Both the position numbers and the translations under genes were made by a program. Below the pieces are notes generated by a model. It ran no database searches. It worked only from the letters and a program-made list of their open reading frames with translations, and was not told the origin of the DNA. This document shows positions 49,435 to 57,221 of a DNA stretch of 64,000 nucleotides, piece after piece. Within the stretch, counting starts at the first letter, position 1; each line of letters opens with the position of its first letter. This DNA is from Micromonosporaceae bacterium KJ-029 (lineage in GTDB: Bacteria; Actinomycetota; Actinomycetes; Mycobacteriales; Micromonosporaceae): NCBI GenBank assembly GCA_005402585.1, contig BIFP01000068.1:310001-374000 (forward strand), given 5' to 3'.

Positions 49435-50759
49435 CCGAGACGGTGGCGAGCGTGGTTCCGGTTCCGGGCGTCGCGGCCCCGCCGCCTGGGGTGGCGGGCG
49501 GCCCGCGTGGGGAGCACACGGTCGTGGTCGACCTCGGGTACGGCGACGCCGGCAAGGGCACGGTCGTGGACTGGCTCTGCACGACCCGGCCGGTGCACAC
49601 GGTGGTCCGGTTCAACGGGGGTGCGCAAGCGGCGCACAACGTCGTCCGGCGCGACGGCCGCCACCACACGTTCGCGCAGTTCGGGGCCGGCACGTTCCAC
49701 CCCGGCGTACGGACGCACCTGTCCCGGCACGTCGTGGTGGACCCGCTGGCGCTGGCCGCCGAGGCCGACCACCTCGCCACCGTCGGGGTACCCGACGCGC
49801 TCGACCGGCTGACCGTGGACGGGGAGGCGCTGCTGGCCACCCCGTACCACCGGGCGGCGAACCGGGCGCGGGAGACGGCCCGGGGCGCCGACCGGCACGG
49901 CTCCTGCGGGCAGGGGGTGGGTGAGACCGTCGCGTACGGGCTCGCCCACCCCGACGAGGCGCCCCGGGTGGCGGACTGCCGCAGCCCGGAGCGGTTGCGC
50001 CGCCGGTTGACCGCGCTCCGGGACCGGCTCACCGCCGAACTCGGCCCGCTGGACACCCCGCCGGTCGAGGACTGCCTGCCGGCGTACCGCGCCTTCGCCG
50101 AGCGAGTGGCGGTGGTCGACCGGTCATGGCTGAGCGGGGCGCTGCGGGCCGGGCCGTGCGTGTTCGAGGGCGCCCAGGGGGTGCTGCTGGACGAGTGGCA
50201 CGGCTTCCACCCGTACACGACGTGGAGCACCACCACCTTCGCCAACGCCGAGTCGCTGTTGGCCGAGGCCGGGCTGGCCGGGTCGGCGACGCGAATCGGG
50301 GTGCTCCGTACGGTCACCACCCGGCACGGTCCGGGGCCGCTGGTCACCGAGGACCGGGCGCTGCCGCTGGCCGACCCGCACAACCCGACGAACCCGTGGC
50401 AGGGCCACTTCCGGTTCGGTCACTTCGACGCGGTCGCCCACGCGTACGCCCTGGCGGTCGCGGGCGGGGTCGACGGCCTGGCACTGACCCACCTGGATCT
50501 CCCCGAGCGCGGCCTCGACCTGCGAATCTGTCGCCGCTACGACAGCCTGGACCGGTTGGTCCCGGGCCCACCTGGCGACCTCGACCGGCAGGCCGCGCTC
50601 ACCGCCCGGCTACTGCGGGCCCGTCCGGTCTACGAGGACGGCCCACCGGCCGACTGGCCTGAGGCGGTGGCCGAGGCGCTCGGCGCCCCCGTTCTGCTCA
50701 CCTCGCACGGCCCGACCGCCGAAGACAAAATCATGCTCACTGCTCTGCTCAAGACGTAA
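49431..50759 (+). CDS. Divergent adenylosuccinate synthetase paralogue
   Basis: A 442-residue GTPase-like ligase of the PurA family with a ~28-residue disordered N-terminus. The P-loop reads GYGDAGKGT (Asp39, Lys42) instead of GDEGKG, and the NGG...AGH motif reads NGGAQAAHN with His69 kept. FEGAQGVLLDEWHGFHPYTTWSTTTF corresponds to the effector region FEGAQGTLLDIDFGTYPFVT. A catalytic role is possible, but the changed Glu-to-Ala and altered loop suggest a substrate other than IMP/aspartate. It ends a Nudix-pseudokinase-vWA operon, so its job is probably not housekeeping purine synthesis. Confidence 0.8.
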   Translation: MTETVASVVPVPGVAAPPPGVAGGPRGEHTVVVDLGYGDAGKGTVVDWLCTTRPVHTVVRFNGGAQAAHNVVRRDGRHHTFAQFGAGTFHPGVRTHLSRHVVVDPLALAAEADHLATVGVPDALDRLTVDGEALLATPYHRAANRARETARGADRHGSCGQGVGETVAYGLAHPDEAPRVADCRSPERLRRRLTALRDRLTAELGPLDTPPVEDCLPAYRAFAERVAVVDRSWLSGALRAGPCVFEGAQGVLLDEWHGFHPYTTWSTTTFANAESLLAEAGLAGSATRIGVLRTVTTRHGPGPLVTEDRALPLADPHNPTNPWQGHFRFGHFDAVAHAYALAVAGGVDGLALTHLDLPERGLDLRICRRYDSLDRLVPGPPGDLDRQAALTARLLRARPVYEDGPPADWPEAVAEALGAPVLLTSHGPTAEDKIMLTALLKT

Positions 50760-50809
50760 GGAAGGGCCCCTTCTTAACGCCTGGTGTATAGGAAGGGCCC
50801 CTTATTAAC
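50756..50809 (-). repeat. Paired AAGGGGCCC intergenic repeat, copy A
   Basis: Two ~23-bp units (50786-50809 and 50756-50778 when read on the minus strand) begin GTTAA(T/G)AAGGGGCCCTT, with a 7-bp spacer ending AGGC. The outer end supplies the TAA stop of the adenylosuccinate synthetase-like gene. Each unit contains an AAGGGGCCC(C/T)T palindrome. Confidence 0.8.
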
Positions 50810-50834
50810 AGCGGGTGCCCCTGATCATGGAGCC

Positions 50835-51449
50835 ATGGAGGTCCTGGTCGACCTGCTCCGGCAGACACTCAGCTCACCCTGGGTGTACCTGCTGCTGTTC
50901 GGGCTGGCCGCAGTCGACGCGATCGTGCCGCTGGTGCCGGCCGAGGCGGCGGTCATCACGCTCACCGTCCTCGCCAGTGGGGGCGAGCCGAACCTGGTGC
51001 TGGTGATCGTGGCAGCCACCCTCGGCGCGCTCACTGGCGACCACCTCTCGTACGCGATCGGGCGCGGCGGCGGGTCACGGCGGCTGGCCCGCTTCCCGGT
51101 AAACAGCCGGCGCCGGGCCGGATCGGAGTGGGCCCGGCGGGCGGTGGACCGGCGCGGCGGCATGATTTTGATCGCCGCCCGCTACGTCCCCGGCGGGCGG
51201 ACCGCGGTCACCCTGACCATGGGAGCGGTCTGCTACCCGCTGCAGTCGTTCCTCTTCTTCGACCTGATCGGCGCCGTCTCGTGGGCGCTGTACAGCGTGC
51301 TGCTCGGCACCTTCGGCGGGCTGGCCTTCGAGCGTGACCCGCTGCGCGGGATCCTGACCGGGATCGGCCTCTCGCTCGCGGTCACCCTGCTGCTGGAGCT
51401 GGTCCGCTGGCTGCGGCATCGCGCGCACCGCCAGGCCGCGCGCCGTTGA
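50835..51449 (+). CDS. DedA/SNARE-associated family membrane protein
   Basis: A 204-residue polytopic membrane protein, probably with four to five helices. Typical DedA segments are PLVPAEAAVITLTVLASGG, AATLGALTGDHLSYAIGR and the re-entrant GGMILIARYVPGGRT-like stretch RGGMILIAARYVPGGRTAVTLTMG. DedA proteins are implicated in phospholipid flipping and membrane homeostasis. The ATG at 50835 follows GGAG; the open frame upstream runs into repeat copy A. Confidence 0.88.
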   Translation: MEVLVDLLRQTLSSPWVYLLLFGLAAVDAIVPLVPAEAAVITLTVLASGGEPNLVLVIVAATLGALTGDHLSYAIGRGGGSRRLARFPVNSRRRAGSEWARRAVDRRGGMILIAARYVPGGRTAVTLTMGAVCYPLQSFLFFDLIGAVSWALYSVLLGTFGGLAFERDPLRGILTGIGLSLAVTLLLELVRWLRHRAHRQAARR

Positions 51450-51468
51450 CGAACTGGCGGTGTGCGGT

Positions 51469-51522
51469 GTTAATAGGGGGCCCCTGCTCTACGGCAGGCG
51501 TTAAGAAGGGGCCCTTCCTTAC
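51469..51522 (+). repeat. Paired AAGGGGCCC intergenic repeat, copy B
   Basis: Units 51469-51492 and 51500-51522 share the GTTAA...GGGGCCC...TAC pattern with spacer GGCAGGC. The outer end reads TAA on the minus strand and is the TetR gene's stop codon. It lies between convergent DedA and TetR genes. Confidence 0.8.
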
Positions 51523-52157
51523 CCCCCGGGCGGACGCCAGGTGATGCCCTGCAACAGCTGGCCGGCGCCGAGCCAGGCGACGTTCATCATCCGGGTGGCG
51601 GTCTTCTCCGGGTCGGCCTCCGGGCGGTCGGCCAGCCAGTCGGCCAGCGACTCGGTCGCGCCGACCAGGGCGTACGCGACCACCTCCAGCTCGGTCTCGG
51701 CCACCTCGCGCCCCTCGGCGCGCAGGGCGTGGTCGAGCATCCCGGCCACCACCTCGACCATCCTCGCCCGCATCACCGTCAGCTCGCCGGTGAACAGGGG
51801 CTCGGCGCGGGCCTGCCGGTAGAGCACAGACCAGCCGTCCCGGTGCGCGCCGACGAAGCCGAAAAACGCCCGCAACCCCCGCCAGAGGCGCTCGTCAGCC
51901 GGCAGATCGGGGGCGGCCGCCCCGGCGATGGCCTCCATCATCCGGGTGCCCTCACGGTGCAGGCAGGCGACGAAGAGTTCCTCCTTGGTGCCCAGGTACG
52001 CGTACACCATGGGTTTGGAGATGCCGGCTTCATCGGCGATCTCGTCCATGCTGGCGCCGTGGTAGCCCCGTCGGGAGAAGACGCGTACGCCGGCGTCGAG
52101 CATCTGCTGCTCCCGTACGGCCCGGGGAAGGCGCTTGAAGGCGGGTGTGCTGGACAC
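51519..52157 (-). CDS. TetR-family transcriptional regulator
   Basis: A 212-residue repressor with the N-terminal helix-turn-helix MLDAGVRVFSRRGYHGASMDEIADEAGISKPMVYAYLGTKEELF and a C-terminal ligand domain. I chose a GTG at 52157. The frame is also open to an ATG at 52178, but that ATG lies inside a 28-bp palindrome, and TATGCT six bases before the GTG would make a leaderless transcript. It is divergent from the SCP2-acyl-CoA dehydrogenase operon and likely represses it in response to an acyl-CoA or sterol ligand (inference). Confidence 0.87.
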   Translation of the reverse strand: MSSTPAFKRLPRAVREQQMLDAGVRVFSRRGYHGASMDEIADEAGISKPMVYAYLGTKEELFVACLHREGTRMMEAIAGAAAPDLPADERLWRGLRAFFGFVGAHRDGWSVLYRQARAEPLFTGELTVMRARMVEVVAGMLDHALRAEGREVAETELEVVAYALVGATESLADWLADRPEADPEKTATRMMNVAWLGAGQLLQGITWRPPGG

Positions 52158-52158
52158 C

Positions 52159-52187
52159 TTGCGAGCATACCTACTCATGCGTAGGGT
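52159..52187 (+). promoter_or_regulatory. Promoter of the SCP2/acyl-CoA dehydrogenase operon
   Basis: TTGCGA (52159-52164) and TAGGGT (52182-52187) with a 17-bp spacer. The TetR palindrome covers the spacer and the -10 box. Confidence 0.6.
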
Positions 52188-52199
52188 TACGCCTGAGTA
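52172..52199. promoter_or_regulatory. 28-bp palindromic operator for the TetR regulator
   Basis: TACTCATGCGTA (52172-52183) and TACGCCTGAGTA (52188-52199) form 12-bp arms with a single mismatch around GGGT. It overlaps the divergent promoter region and the upstream ATG of the TetR frame, as expected for an autoregulated TetR repressor. Confidence 0.65.
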
Positions 52200-52225
52200 A
52201 CCACTGTCCGAGAGGTGCTTTCCCC

Positions 52226-52678
52226 ATGACTGACTTCGACCCGGCCAACTTCGCCAATCTCGGCCCGAAGGAGTTCGCCCAGCTCGTTAAGTCCACCCCG
52301 GAGAGCAAGCTCGCCGAGGTGATGTCGGGCGACCTGCGCGGCAAGATCCTCGGCGCGGTCTTCGGGCGGATGCCGCAGCTGTTCCGGGCCGATCGGGCCG
52401 GCTCGACCAACGCGGTCATCCACTGGAGCATCACCGGCGGCCCGGACGGCGGCACCGACACCTACGAGGTGGTCATCGCCGACGGCACCTGCACGGTCAA
52501 CGAGCCGCCGCAGCACGAGCCGCGACTGAGCCTGACCATGGGCCCGGTCGAATTCCTGAAGATCGTCTCCGGGGGCGGCAACCCGGTCATGATGTTCATG
52601 ACCGGCAAGCTGAAGGCCAAGGGCGACCTGGGCCTGGCCGCCAACATCGCCAACCTCTTCGACATCCCCAAGGCCTGA
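52226..52678 (+). CDS. SCP2 sterol-binding domain protein
   Basis: A 150-residue lipid-carrier protein. The SCP2 fold is seen in ADRAGSTNAVIHWSITGG, DTYEVVIADGTCTVNEP, PRLSLTMGPVEFLKIVSGGGNPVMMFMTGKLKAKGDL. It can bind fatty acyl chains or sterols and deliver them to the acyl-CoA dehydrogenase encoded one base downstream. First gene of the TetR-controlled operon. Confidence 0.88.
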   Translation: MTDFDPANFANLGPKEFAQLVKSTPESKLAEVMSGDLRGKILGAVFGRMPQLFRADRAGSTNAVIHWSITGGPDGGTDTYEVVIADGTCTVNEPPQHEPRLSLTMGPVEFLKIVSGGGNPVMMFMTGKLKAKGDLGLAANIANLFDIPKA

Positions 52679-52679
52679 G

Positions 52680-53894
52680 ATGGTCGAGTTCTCGCTCGAC
52701 CTGAACGAGGAACAGCGGGATCTACGCGACTGGGTGCACGGCTTCGCCACCGAGGTCGTGCGCCCGGCTGCGGCCGAATGGGACGCCCGCGAGGAGACCC
52801 CCTGGCCGATCATCCAGGAGGCGGCGAAGGTCGGCCTGTACGGCTTCGAGTTCCTCGCCACCTGCTGGGCCGACCCCACCGGGCTGTCCCTGCCGATCGC
52901 CAGCGAGGAGCTGTTCTGGGGTGACGCCGGCATCGGCTTGAGCATCTTCGGCACCGGCCTCGCGGTCGCCGCGATCTACGGCGCCGGCACCCCCGACCAG
53001 CTCGTCGAGTGGGTGCCGCAGTGCTTCGGCGACGTCGACTCTCCGGCCGTCGCCGCGTTCTGCAGCTCGGAGCCGGAGGCCGGTTCGGACGTCAGCGCGA
53101 TGCGTACCCGGGCCACCTACGACGAGGCGACCGACGAGTGGGTGCTGCGCGGGCAGAAGGCGTACGCCACCAACGGCGGGATCGCCGGGGTGCACGTGGT
53201 GACCGCCTCGGTCGAGCCGGAGTTGGGCTCGCGGGGGCAGGCCGCGTTCGTCGTACCGCCGGGCACGGCGGGGCTCAGCGCCACCCGCAAGCTGCGCAAG
53301 CTGGGTCTGCGGGCGTCGCACACAGCCGACGTGTTCCTCGACGACGTACGGGTGCCGGGGCGGTGCCTGCTCGGCGGCAAGGAGGCGTTGGAGCAGCGGC
53401 TGGCCCGGGCCCGCTCCGGGCAGCGCGCCTCCGGCCAGGCCGCGATGCGTACGTTCGAGCTGTCCCGGCCCACCGTCGGCGCGCAGGCGCTCGGCGTGGC
53501 CCGGGCCGCCTACGAGTACGCCTTGGAGTACGCGAAGGAACGGGTCCAGTTCGGCCGGCCGATCATCACCAACCAGGCGGTCGCCTTCGCGCTGGCCGAC
53601 ATGAAGATGGAGATCGATGCCGCCCGGCTGCTGGTCTGGCGGGCCTCCTGGATGGGTCGTAACAACCGGCCGTTCACCGCTGGCGAGGGATCGATGTCCA
53701 AGCTCAAGGCCGGCGAGGTGGCCGTGTCGGTGACCGAGAAGGCCGTCCAGTTGCTCGGCGGGGCCGGTTTCCTACGCGACCATCCGGTCGAGCGGTGGTA
53801 TCGGGACGCGAAGATCTACACCATTTTCGAGGGCACCTCGGAGATCCAGCGCCTGGTCATCTCGCGAGCGATCTCGGGAATGCAGATCCGCTGA
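52680..53894 (+). CDS. Acyl-CoA dehydrogenase
   Basis: A 404-residue FAD-dependent dehydrogenase. Conserved parts are AFCSSEPEAGSDVSAMRTRA, YATNGGIAGVHVVTA, KLRKLGLRASHTADVFLDDV, YAKERVQFGRPIITNQAVAF and the C-terminal IYTIFEGTSEIQRLVISRAI. The segment FEGTSEIQ supplies the usual catalytic Glu region. It introduces the 2,3 double bond in beta-oxidation. Its ATG overlaps the end of the SCP2 gene by spacing of one base, so translation is coupled. Confidence 0.92.
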   Translation: MVEFSLDLNEEQRDLRDWVHGFATEVVRPAAAEWDAREETPWPIIQEAAKVGLYGFEFLATCWADPTGLSLPIASEELFWGDAGIGLSIFGTGLAVAAIYGAGTPDQLVEWVPQCFGDVDSPAVAAFCSSEPEAGSDVSAMRTRATYDEATDEWVLRGQKAYATNGGIAGVHVVTASVEPELGSRGQAAFVVPPGTAGLSATRKLRKLGLRASHTADVFLDDVRVPGRCLLGGKEALEQRLARARSGQRASGQAAMRTFELSRPTVGAQALGVARAAYEYALEYAKERVQFGRPIITNQAVAFALADMKMEIDAARLLVWRASWMGRNNRPFTAGEGSMSKLKAGEVAVSVTEKAVQLLGGAGFLRDHPVERWYRDAKIYTIFEGTSEIQRLVISRAISGMQIR

Positions 53895-53896
53895 TC

Positions 53897-53926
53897 GCCG
53901 GGCGGTCGCGGTGGCGACCGCCCGGC
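53897..53926 (+). terminator. Hairpin between acyl-CoA dehydrogenase and ligase genes
   Basis: A perfect 13-bp stem (53897-53909 with 53914-53926) and GGTG loop in the 63-bp gap. It may reduce read-through into the ligase gene or protect the upstream mRNA. Confidence 0.5.
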
Positions 53927-53957
53927 CCGGGGCACCGGGCCAAGGAGGTACCCGGTT

Positions 53958-55520
53958 ATGGACCTACCGTTCATCGTCGCCACGCTGACCCGCCGTGGCC
54001 TGCTCACTCCGGGCCGCCCAATCCGCGTCGCGTCCCAGCTCAACGCACTGCGAACCTGGGGATGGAGCCTCGCCGGGGAGCTGCGCCAGGCAGCGGCCCG
54101 GGATCCGGACCGGGTCGCCGTCGTCGACGACCAGGGCGCCGAGCTGACGTACCAGGAACTGCTGGACCGCGCCACGCGGCTCGCCCGCGCCCTGCGCGCG
54201 GGGCTGAATGTACAGGCCGGCGACCGGGTCGCCGTGCTCTGCCGCAACCACCCTGGCCTGGTCGAGACGATTGTCGCCGCCACCCTGCTCGGCGCGGACG
54301 CGGTACTGGTCAACACCGGCCTCTCCCCGGCACAACTCGCCACCGTCGCGGAAGAACAGCAGTTGCGGGTCCTGGTGCACGACGACGAGTTCACCGAACG
54401 GACCCTCACGCTGCCGGCCGACCTGCACCGGCTCGACGAGCGGGCCCGGGAGGAACTGATCGTCGCCGCCCTCCCCGGCGAGTTGCGCCCGCCCGAACGG
54501 GACGGCCGGATCATCGTGCTCACCTCGGGTACCACCGGGGCGCCGAAGGGCGCCCGCCGGCCCACCCCGAACGGATTCGGCCCGCTGGTGTCCATCATCG
54601 ACCGGATCCCGCTGCACGTCCGGGACCGTGTCATGATCGCCGCGCCGGTCTTCCACACCTGGGGGTACGCGGCCCTTCAGGTCTGCTTCGCGCTGCGGGC
54701 CACGATCGTGCTGCACCGGCGCTTCGACCCGGCCGCCACCCTCGACGCCCTGGCGCGACACCGCTGCCAGGCACTGTTCGCGGTGCCGGTGATGCTACAA
54801 CGGCTGATGGAGGTGCCAACGCCGCAGCCCCGGCCACCGCTGAGGGTGGTGGCGGTGAGCGGTTCCGCCCTACCCGGCGGCCTTCCGACCGTCTTCATGG
54901 ACACCTACGGCGAGGTGCTCTACAACCTGTACGGCTCGACCGAGGCATCCTGGGCCTCCATCGCCACCCCGGCCGATTTGCGGGCAGCGCCCACCACCGC
55001 CGGCCGGCCGCCACACGGCACCCGGCTGGCGATCCTCGACGACGCCGGCGAGCCGGTGCCCGGCGGGCGGGTCGGCCGGATCTTCGTCGGCAACGAGATG
55101 CTCTTCGAGGGCTACACCTCTGGCGCCGACCGGGAACGCCACAACGGCCTGCTGGACACCGGCGACCTGGGCCGGGTCAACGCCAAAGGGCTGCTCTTCG
55201 TCGACGGCCGGGCCGACGACATGATCGTCTCGGGCGGGGAGAACGTCTTCCCCGCCGAGGTGGAACAGCTGCTCGCCCAGCTCCCCCAGGTACGCGAAGC
55301 CGCCGTCATCGGCGTACCCGACTCCGAGTACGGCCAGCGGCTCGCCGCGTTCCTCAGCCTGCACCCCGGCGAGACGCTGGACGCCGAGGCAATCCGCGAG
55401 TACGTCCGGCACTACCTCGCCCGCTTTTCCGTGCCCCGCGACGTGGTGTTCGTCAAGTACCTGCCGCGCAACGCCACCGGCAAGGTACTCACCCGCGAAT
55501 TACGCCGCTATCACGGCTGA
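53958..55520 (+). CDS. AMP-dependent acyl-CoA synthetase/ligase
   Basis: A 520-residue ANL-superfamily enzyme activating a carboxylic acid via an acyl-adenylate. Motifs are IIVLTSGTTGAPKGARRP (P-loop), YNLYGSTEASW, LLDTGDLGRVNAKGLLFVDGRADDMIVSGGENVFPAEVE and the C-terminal catalytic Lys in PRNATGKVLTREL. AAGGAGGT lies just before the ATG. With SCP2 and the dehydrogenase it forms a lipid or sterol side-chain catabolic unit. Substrate chain length is unknown. Confidence 0.92.
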   Translation: MDLPFIVATLTRRGLLTPGRPIRVASQLNALRTWGWSLAGELRQAAARDPDRVAVVDDQGAELTYQELLDRATRLARALRAGLNVQAGDRVAVLCRNHPGLVETIVAATLLGADAVLVNTGLSPAQLATVAEEQQLRVLVHDDEFTERTLTLPADLHRLDERAREELIVAALPGELRPPERDGRIIVLTSGTTGAPKGARRPTPNGFGPLVSIIDRIPLHVRDRVMIAAPVFHTWGYAALQVCFALRATIVLHRRFDPAATLDALARHRCQALFAVPVMLQRLMEVPTPQPRPPLRVVAVSGSALPGGLPTVFMDTYGEVLYNLYGSTEASWASIATPADLRAAPTTAGRPPHGTRLAILDDAGEPVPGGRVGRIFVGNEMLFEGYTSGADRERHNGLLDTGDLGRVNAKGLLFVDGRADDMIVSGGENVFPAEVEQLLAQLPQVREAAVIGVPDSEYGQRLAAFLSLHPGETLDAEAIREYVRHYLARFSVPRDVVFVKYLPRNATGKVLTRELRRYHG

Positions 55521-55732
55521 CCCGGCCGTCCGTAGGCAGTGGACGAACTCCCACGTTGCCGCTGCACCGTTAGGGTTGCGGCGATGCCGGACGCCCTCCC
55601 GGCCCTTGTCTCGGACCGGTCGGGCGCCCATTGCGTTTGCCCGAATGGACCAGCCGAAGGCACCAGTAGCTGGCTGGTCGTGCCGGTCGGTGTGGCAGTG
55701 TTCCCGAAGGACATCCGGCGAGAGGCCGCGGC

Positions 55733-56569
55733 TCAGGGGTAGAACGTCAGGCTTGGTTCCTGCACGAGTGCGGCCAACTGCTCCACGCTGAGCATTGGCG
55801 GATCGGCCTGCTCTGTCGGCCGGCCGGCCGGCGCCGACGGGCCCAGGTCCAGATTGGTACCGTTCGCGCTGACCGTCGTGCCGTCTGCCCGGCGCAACTG
55901 CGCGGTCCGTTGCTCGTGCCCGAACTCGCCGACTCGGGAGAGCATGGAGATGAGAATGCTGCCGTCGGTCAGTCGGGTGCTGGTGCAGTCGGTGTGGGCG
56001 GACACATCCGCGCAGGGAGTGGGCAGGTCGGTCCGGGTCGGCTGCACGGTCACCGTGAGGTAGTTCGTCTGCTCGCCCCGAGTCAGCACAACGTACGCCC
56101 GGTAAAGCTGGTTTATCCCGTCGTAGCGGAACTGGACCAGATCACAGTCGCTCGGCGCGCGCGGTAGCCGTACGCCCCGCACCGCAATGTCCGCTGGCAC
56201 CTGGGTGCTCAGCGTCGGCCGTAGCACGCCGGTCAACCGGACGATCGCGTCGTCGGGGTGCTCGGTCGGGCGCGGTCGCACCGTGTCGTACGACTCCGGG
56301 GAGGGCGGATAGGGATCCCCTTGATCAACACAGAGCGGCGGTGGCAGGGACTGTGCGGAAGCCGACGACGCGGGGTCGCTCGGGGTGGCCGGTCCTGGGA
56401 CGACCAGCAACAACGGAGCCAGCGCGACCGCCACGACGGCGACGCCGGTGCCCGCCATCCGGCGGACTCGGCGACGGCGACGCTCGCCGGCGACCAGGCC
56501 GTCCACGTCGATTCGGCTCGGTGGTGGCGCGACCACGGCCGCGCGCATCTGCTCCGACAGCTCATCCAT
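55733..56569 (-). CDS. Single-pass membrane protein coupled to a SigE-type sigma factor
   Basis: A 278-residue protein. A short cytoplasmic region (1-36, with RRRRVRRM) precedes one transmembrane helix (about 38-58). A Pro/Ser-rich stretch and an extracytoplasmic beta-rich domain with several cysteines follow (CVDQGD, SDCDLVQFRY, PCADVSAHTDC). I see no zinc anti-sigma motif. Its start overlaps the sigma gene's stop by 8 bases, so it is co-translated and may be a sensor or anti-sigma partner. The 212 bp to the ligase gene hold nothing I can support. Confidence 0.7.
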   Translation of the reverse strand: MDELSEQMRAAVVAPPPSRIDVDGLVAGERRRRRVRRMAGTGVAVVAVALAPLLLVVPGPATPSDPASSASAQSLPPPLCVDQGDPYPPSPESYDTVRPRPTEHPDDAIVRLTGVLRPTLSTQVPADIAVRGVRLPRAPSDCDLVQFRYDGINQLYRAYVVLTRGEQTNYLTVTVQPTRTDLPTPCADVSAHTDCTSTRLTDGSILISMLSRVGEFGHEQRTAQLRRADGTTVSANGTNLDLGPSAPAGRPTEQADPPMLSVEQLAALVQEPSLTFYP

Positions 56570-57080
56570 GCGTAGGCACCTCCTCTTCGCCGACCACGGT
56601 GCCGAGGAGCCGCCCTCGCAGCGTCTCGATGGCCCGGGCGGACTGACTTTTCACGGTTCCGGGCGTGCAGCCGAGTTCCTGGGCGGTCTCCTCGACGGAG
56701 AGGTCGCAGAAGTAGCGCAGCACCAGTACCGCGCGACGGCGCGGCGGCAGCTCGGCAAGCAGGGCGAGAATCGCCACCCGGTCCGCCGTACCGTCGACGG
56801 CCGGGCCGACGGCCCGGTCCGGGACCTGGGCCCAGGAGTCCTCCCGCCGCCAGGGCCGGCGGCGCTCGTCCAGCCAGGCCCGCAGCAGCGTGCGCCGGAC
56901 GTAAGCGTCCGGATTGTCCATGGCGGACACCCGCCGCCAGTGCCGCAGCAACTTGACCAGCGCCGTCGACACCAGGTCGTCGGCGGTGTGCCAGTCCCCA
57001 CAGAGCAGGTACGCCGTGCGGCGCATCGGATCCAGCCGCGCTGCGACGTACTCCCGATAGCCCTCGTAATCCACCGGCAC
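56562..57080 (-). CDS. SigE-family ECF RNA polymerase sigma factor
   Basis: A 172-residue ECF sigma factor of the actinobacterial SigE/SIG41-like group. Region 2 is YEGYREYVAARLDPMRRTAYLLCGDWHTADDLVSTALVKLLRHW. Region 4 includes LPPRRRAVLVLRYFCDLSVEETAQELGCTPGTVKSQSARAIETLR. The GTG at 57080 has GAGGAGG nine bases upstream; a second GTG two codons later is possible. It controls an unknown regulon with the coupled membrane protein. Repeat copy C lies upstream. Confidence 0.9.
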   Translation of the reverse strand: MPVDYEGYREYVAARLDPMRRTAYLLCGDWHTADDLVSTALVKLLRHWRRVSAMDNPDAYVRRTLLRAWLDERRRPWRREDSWAQVPDRAVGPAVDGTADRVAILALLAELPPRRRAVLVLRYFCDLSVEETAQELGCTPGTVKSQSARAIETLRGRLLGTVVGEEEVPTHG

Positions 57081-57167
57081 CCGAACCGCCCTCCTCGCCT
57101 CACCACTCAAACGGCGGCGAGGAGGGCGCGGGTTGCCCCGCGGGCGGGCCGGCTCCGCGCGGCAAGT

Positions 57168-57221
57168 GTTAAGAAGGGGCCCCTGCTCTACCGGAGGCGT
57201 TAATAAGGGGCCCTTCCTTAC
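57168..57221 (+). repeat. Paired AAGGGGCCC intergenic repeat, copy C
   Basis: Units 57168-57191 and 57199-57221 share the same pattern as copies A and B with spacer CGGAGGC. Its outer end forms the TAA stop codon of the large ATPase gene on the minus strand. Confidence 0.8.

Noticed and set aside
49431..50759. PurZ-like enzyme for modified-base DNA
   Set aside because: The catalytic-position Asp39 is present and there are no phage genes nearby, so the PurZ idea has no support.
55539..55742. Small frame after the acyl-CoA ligase
   Set aside because: No ribosome site or recognisable residues; probably noise in a convergent gap.
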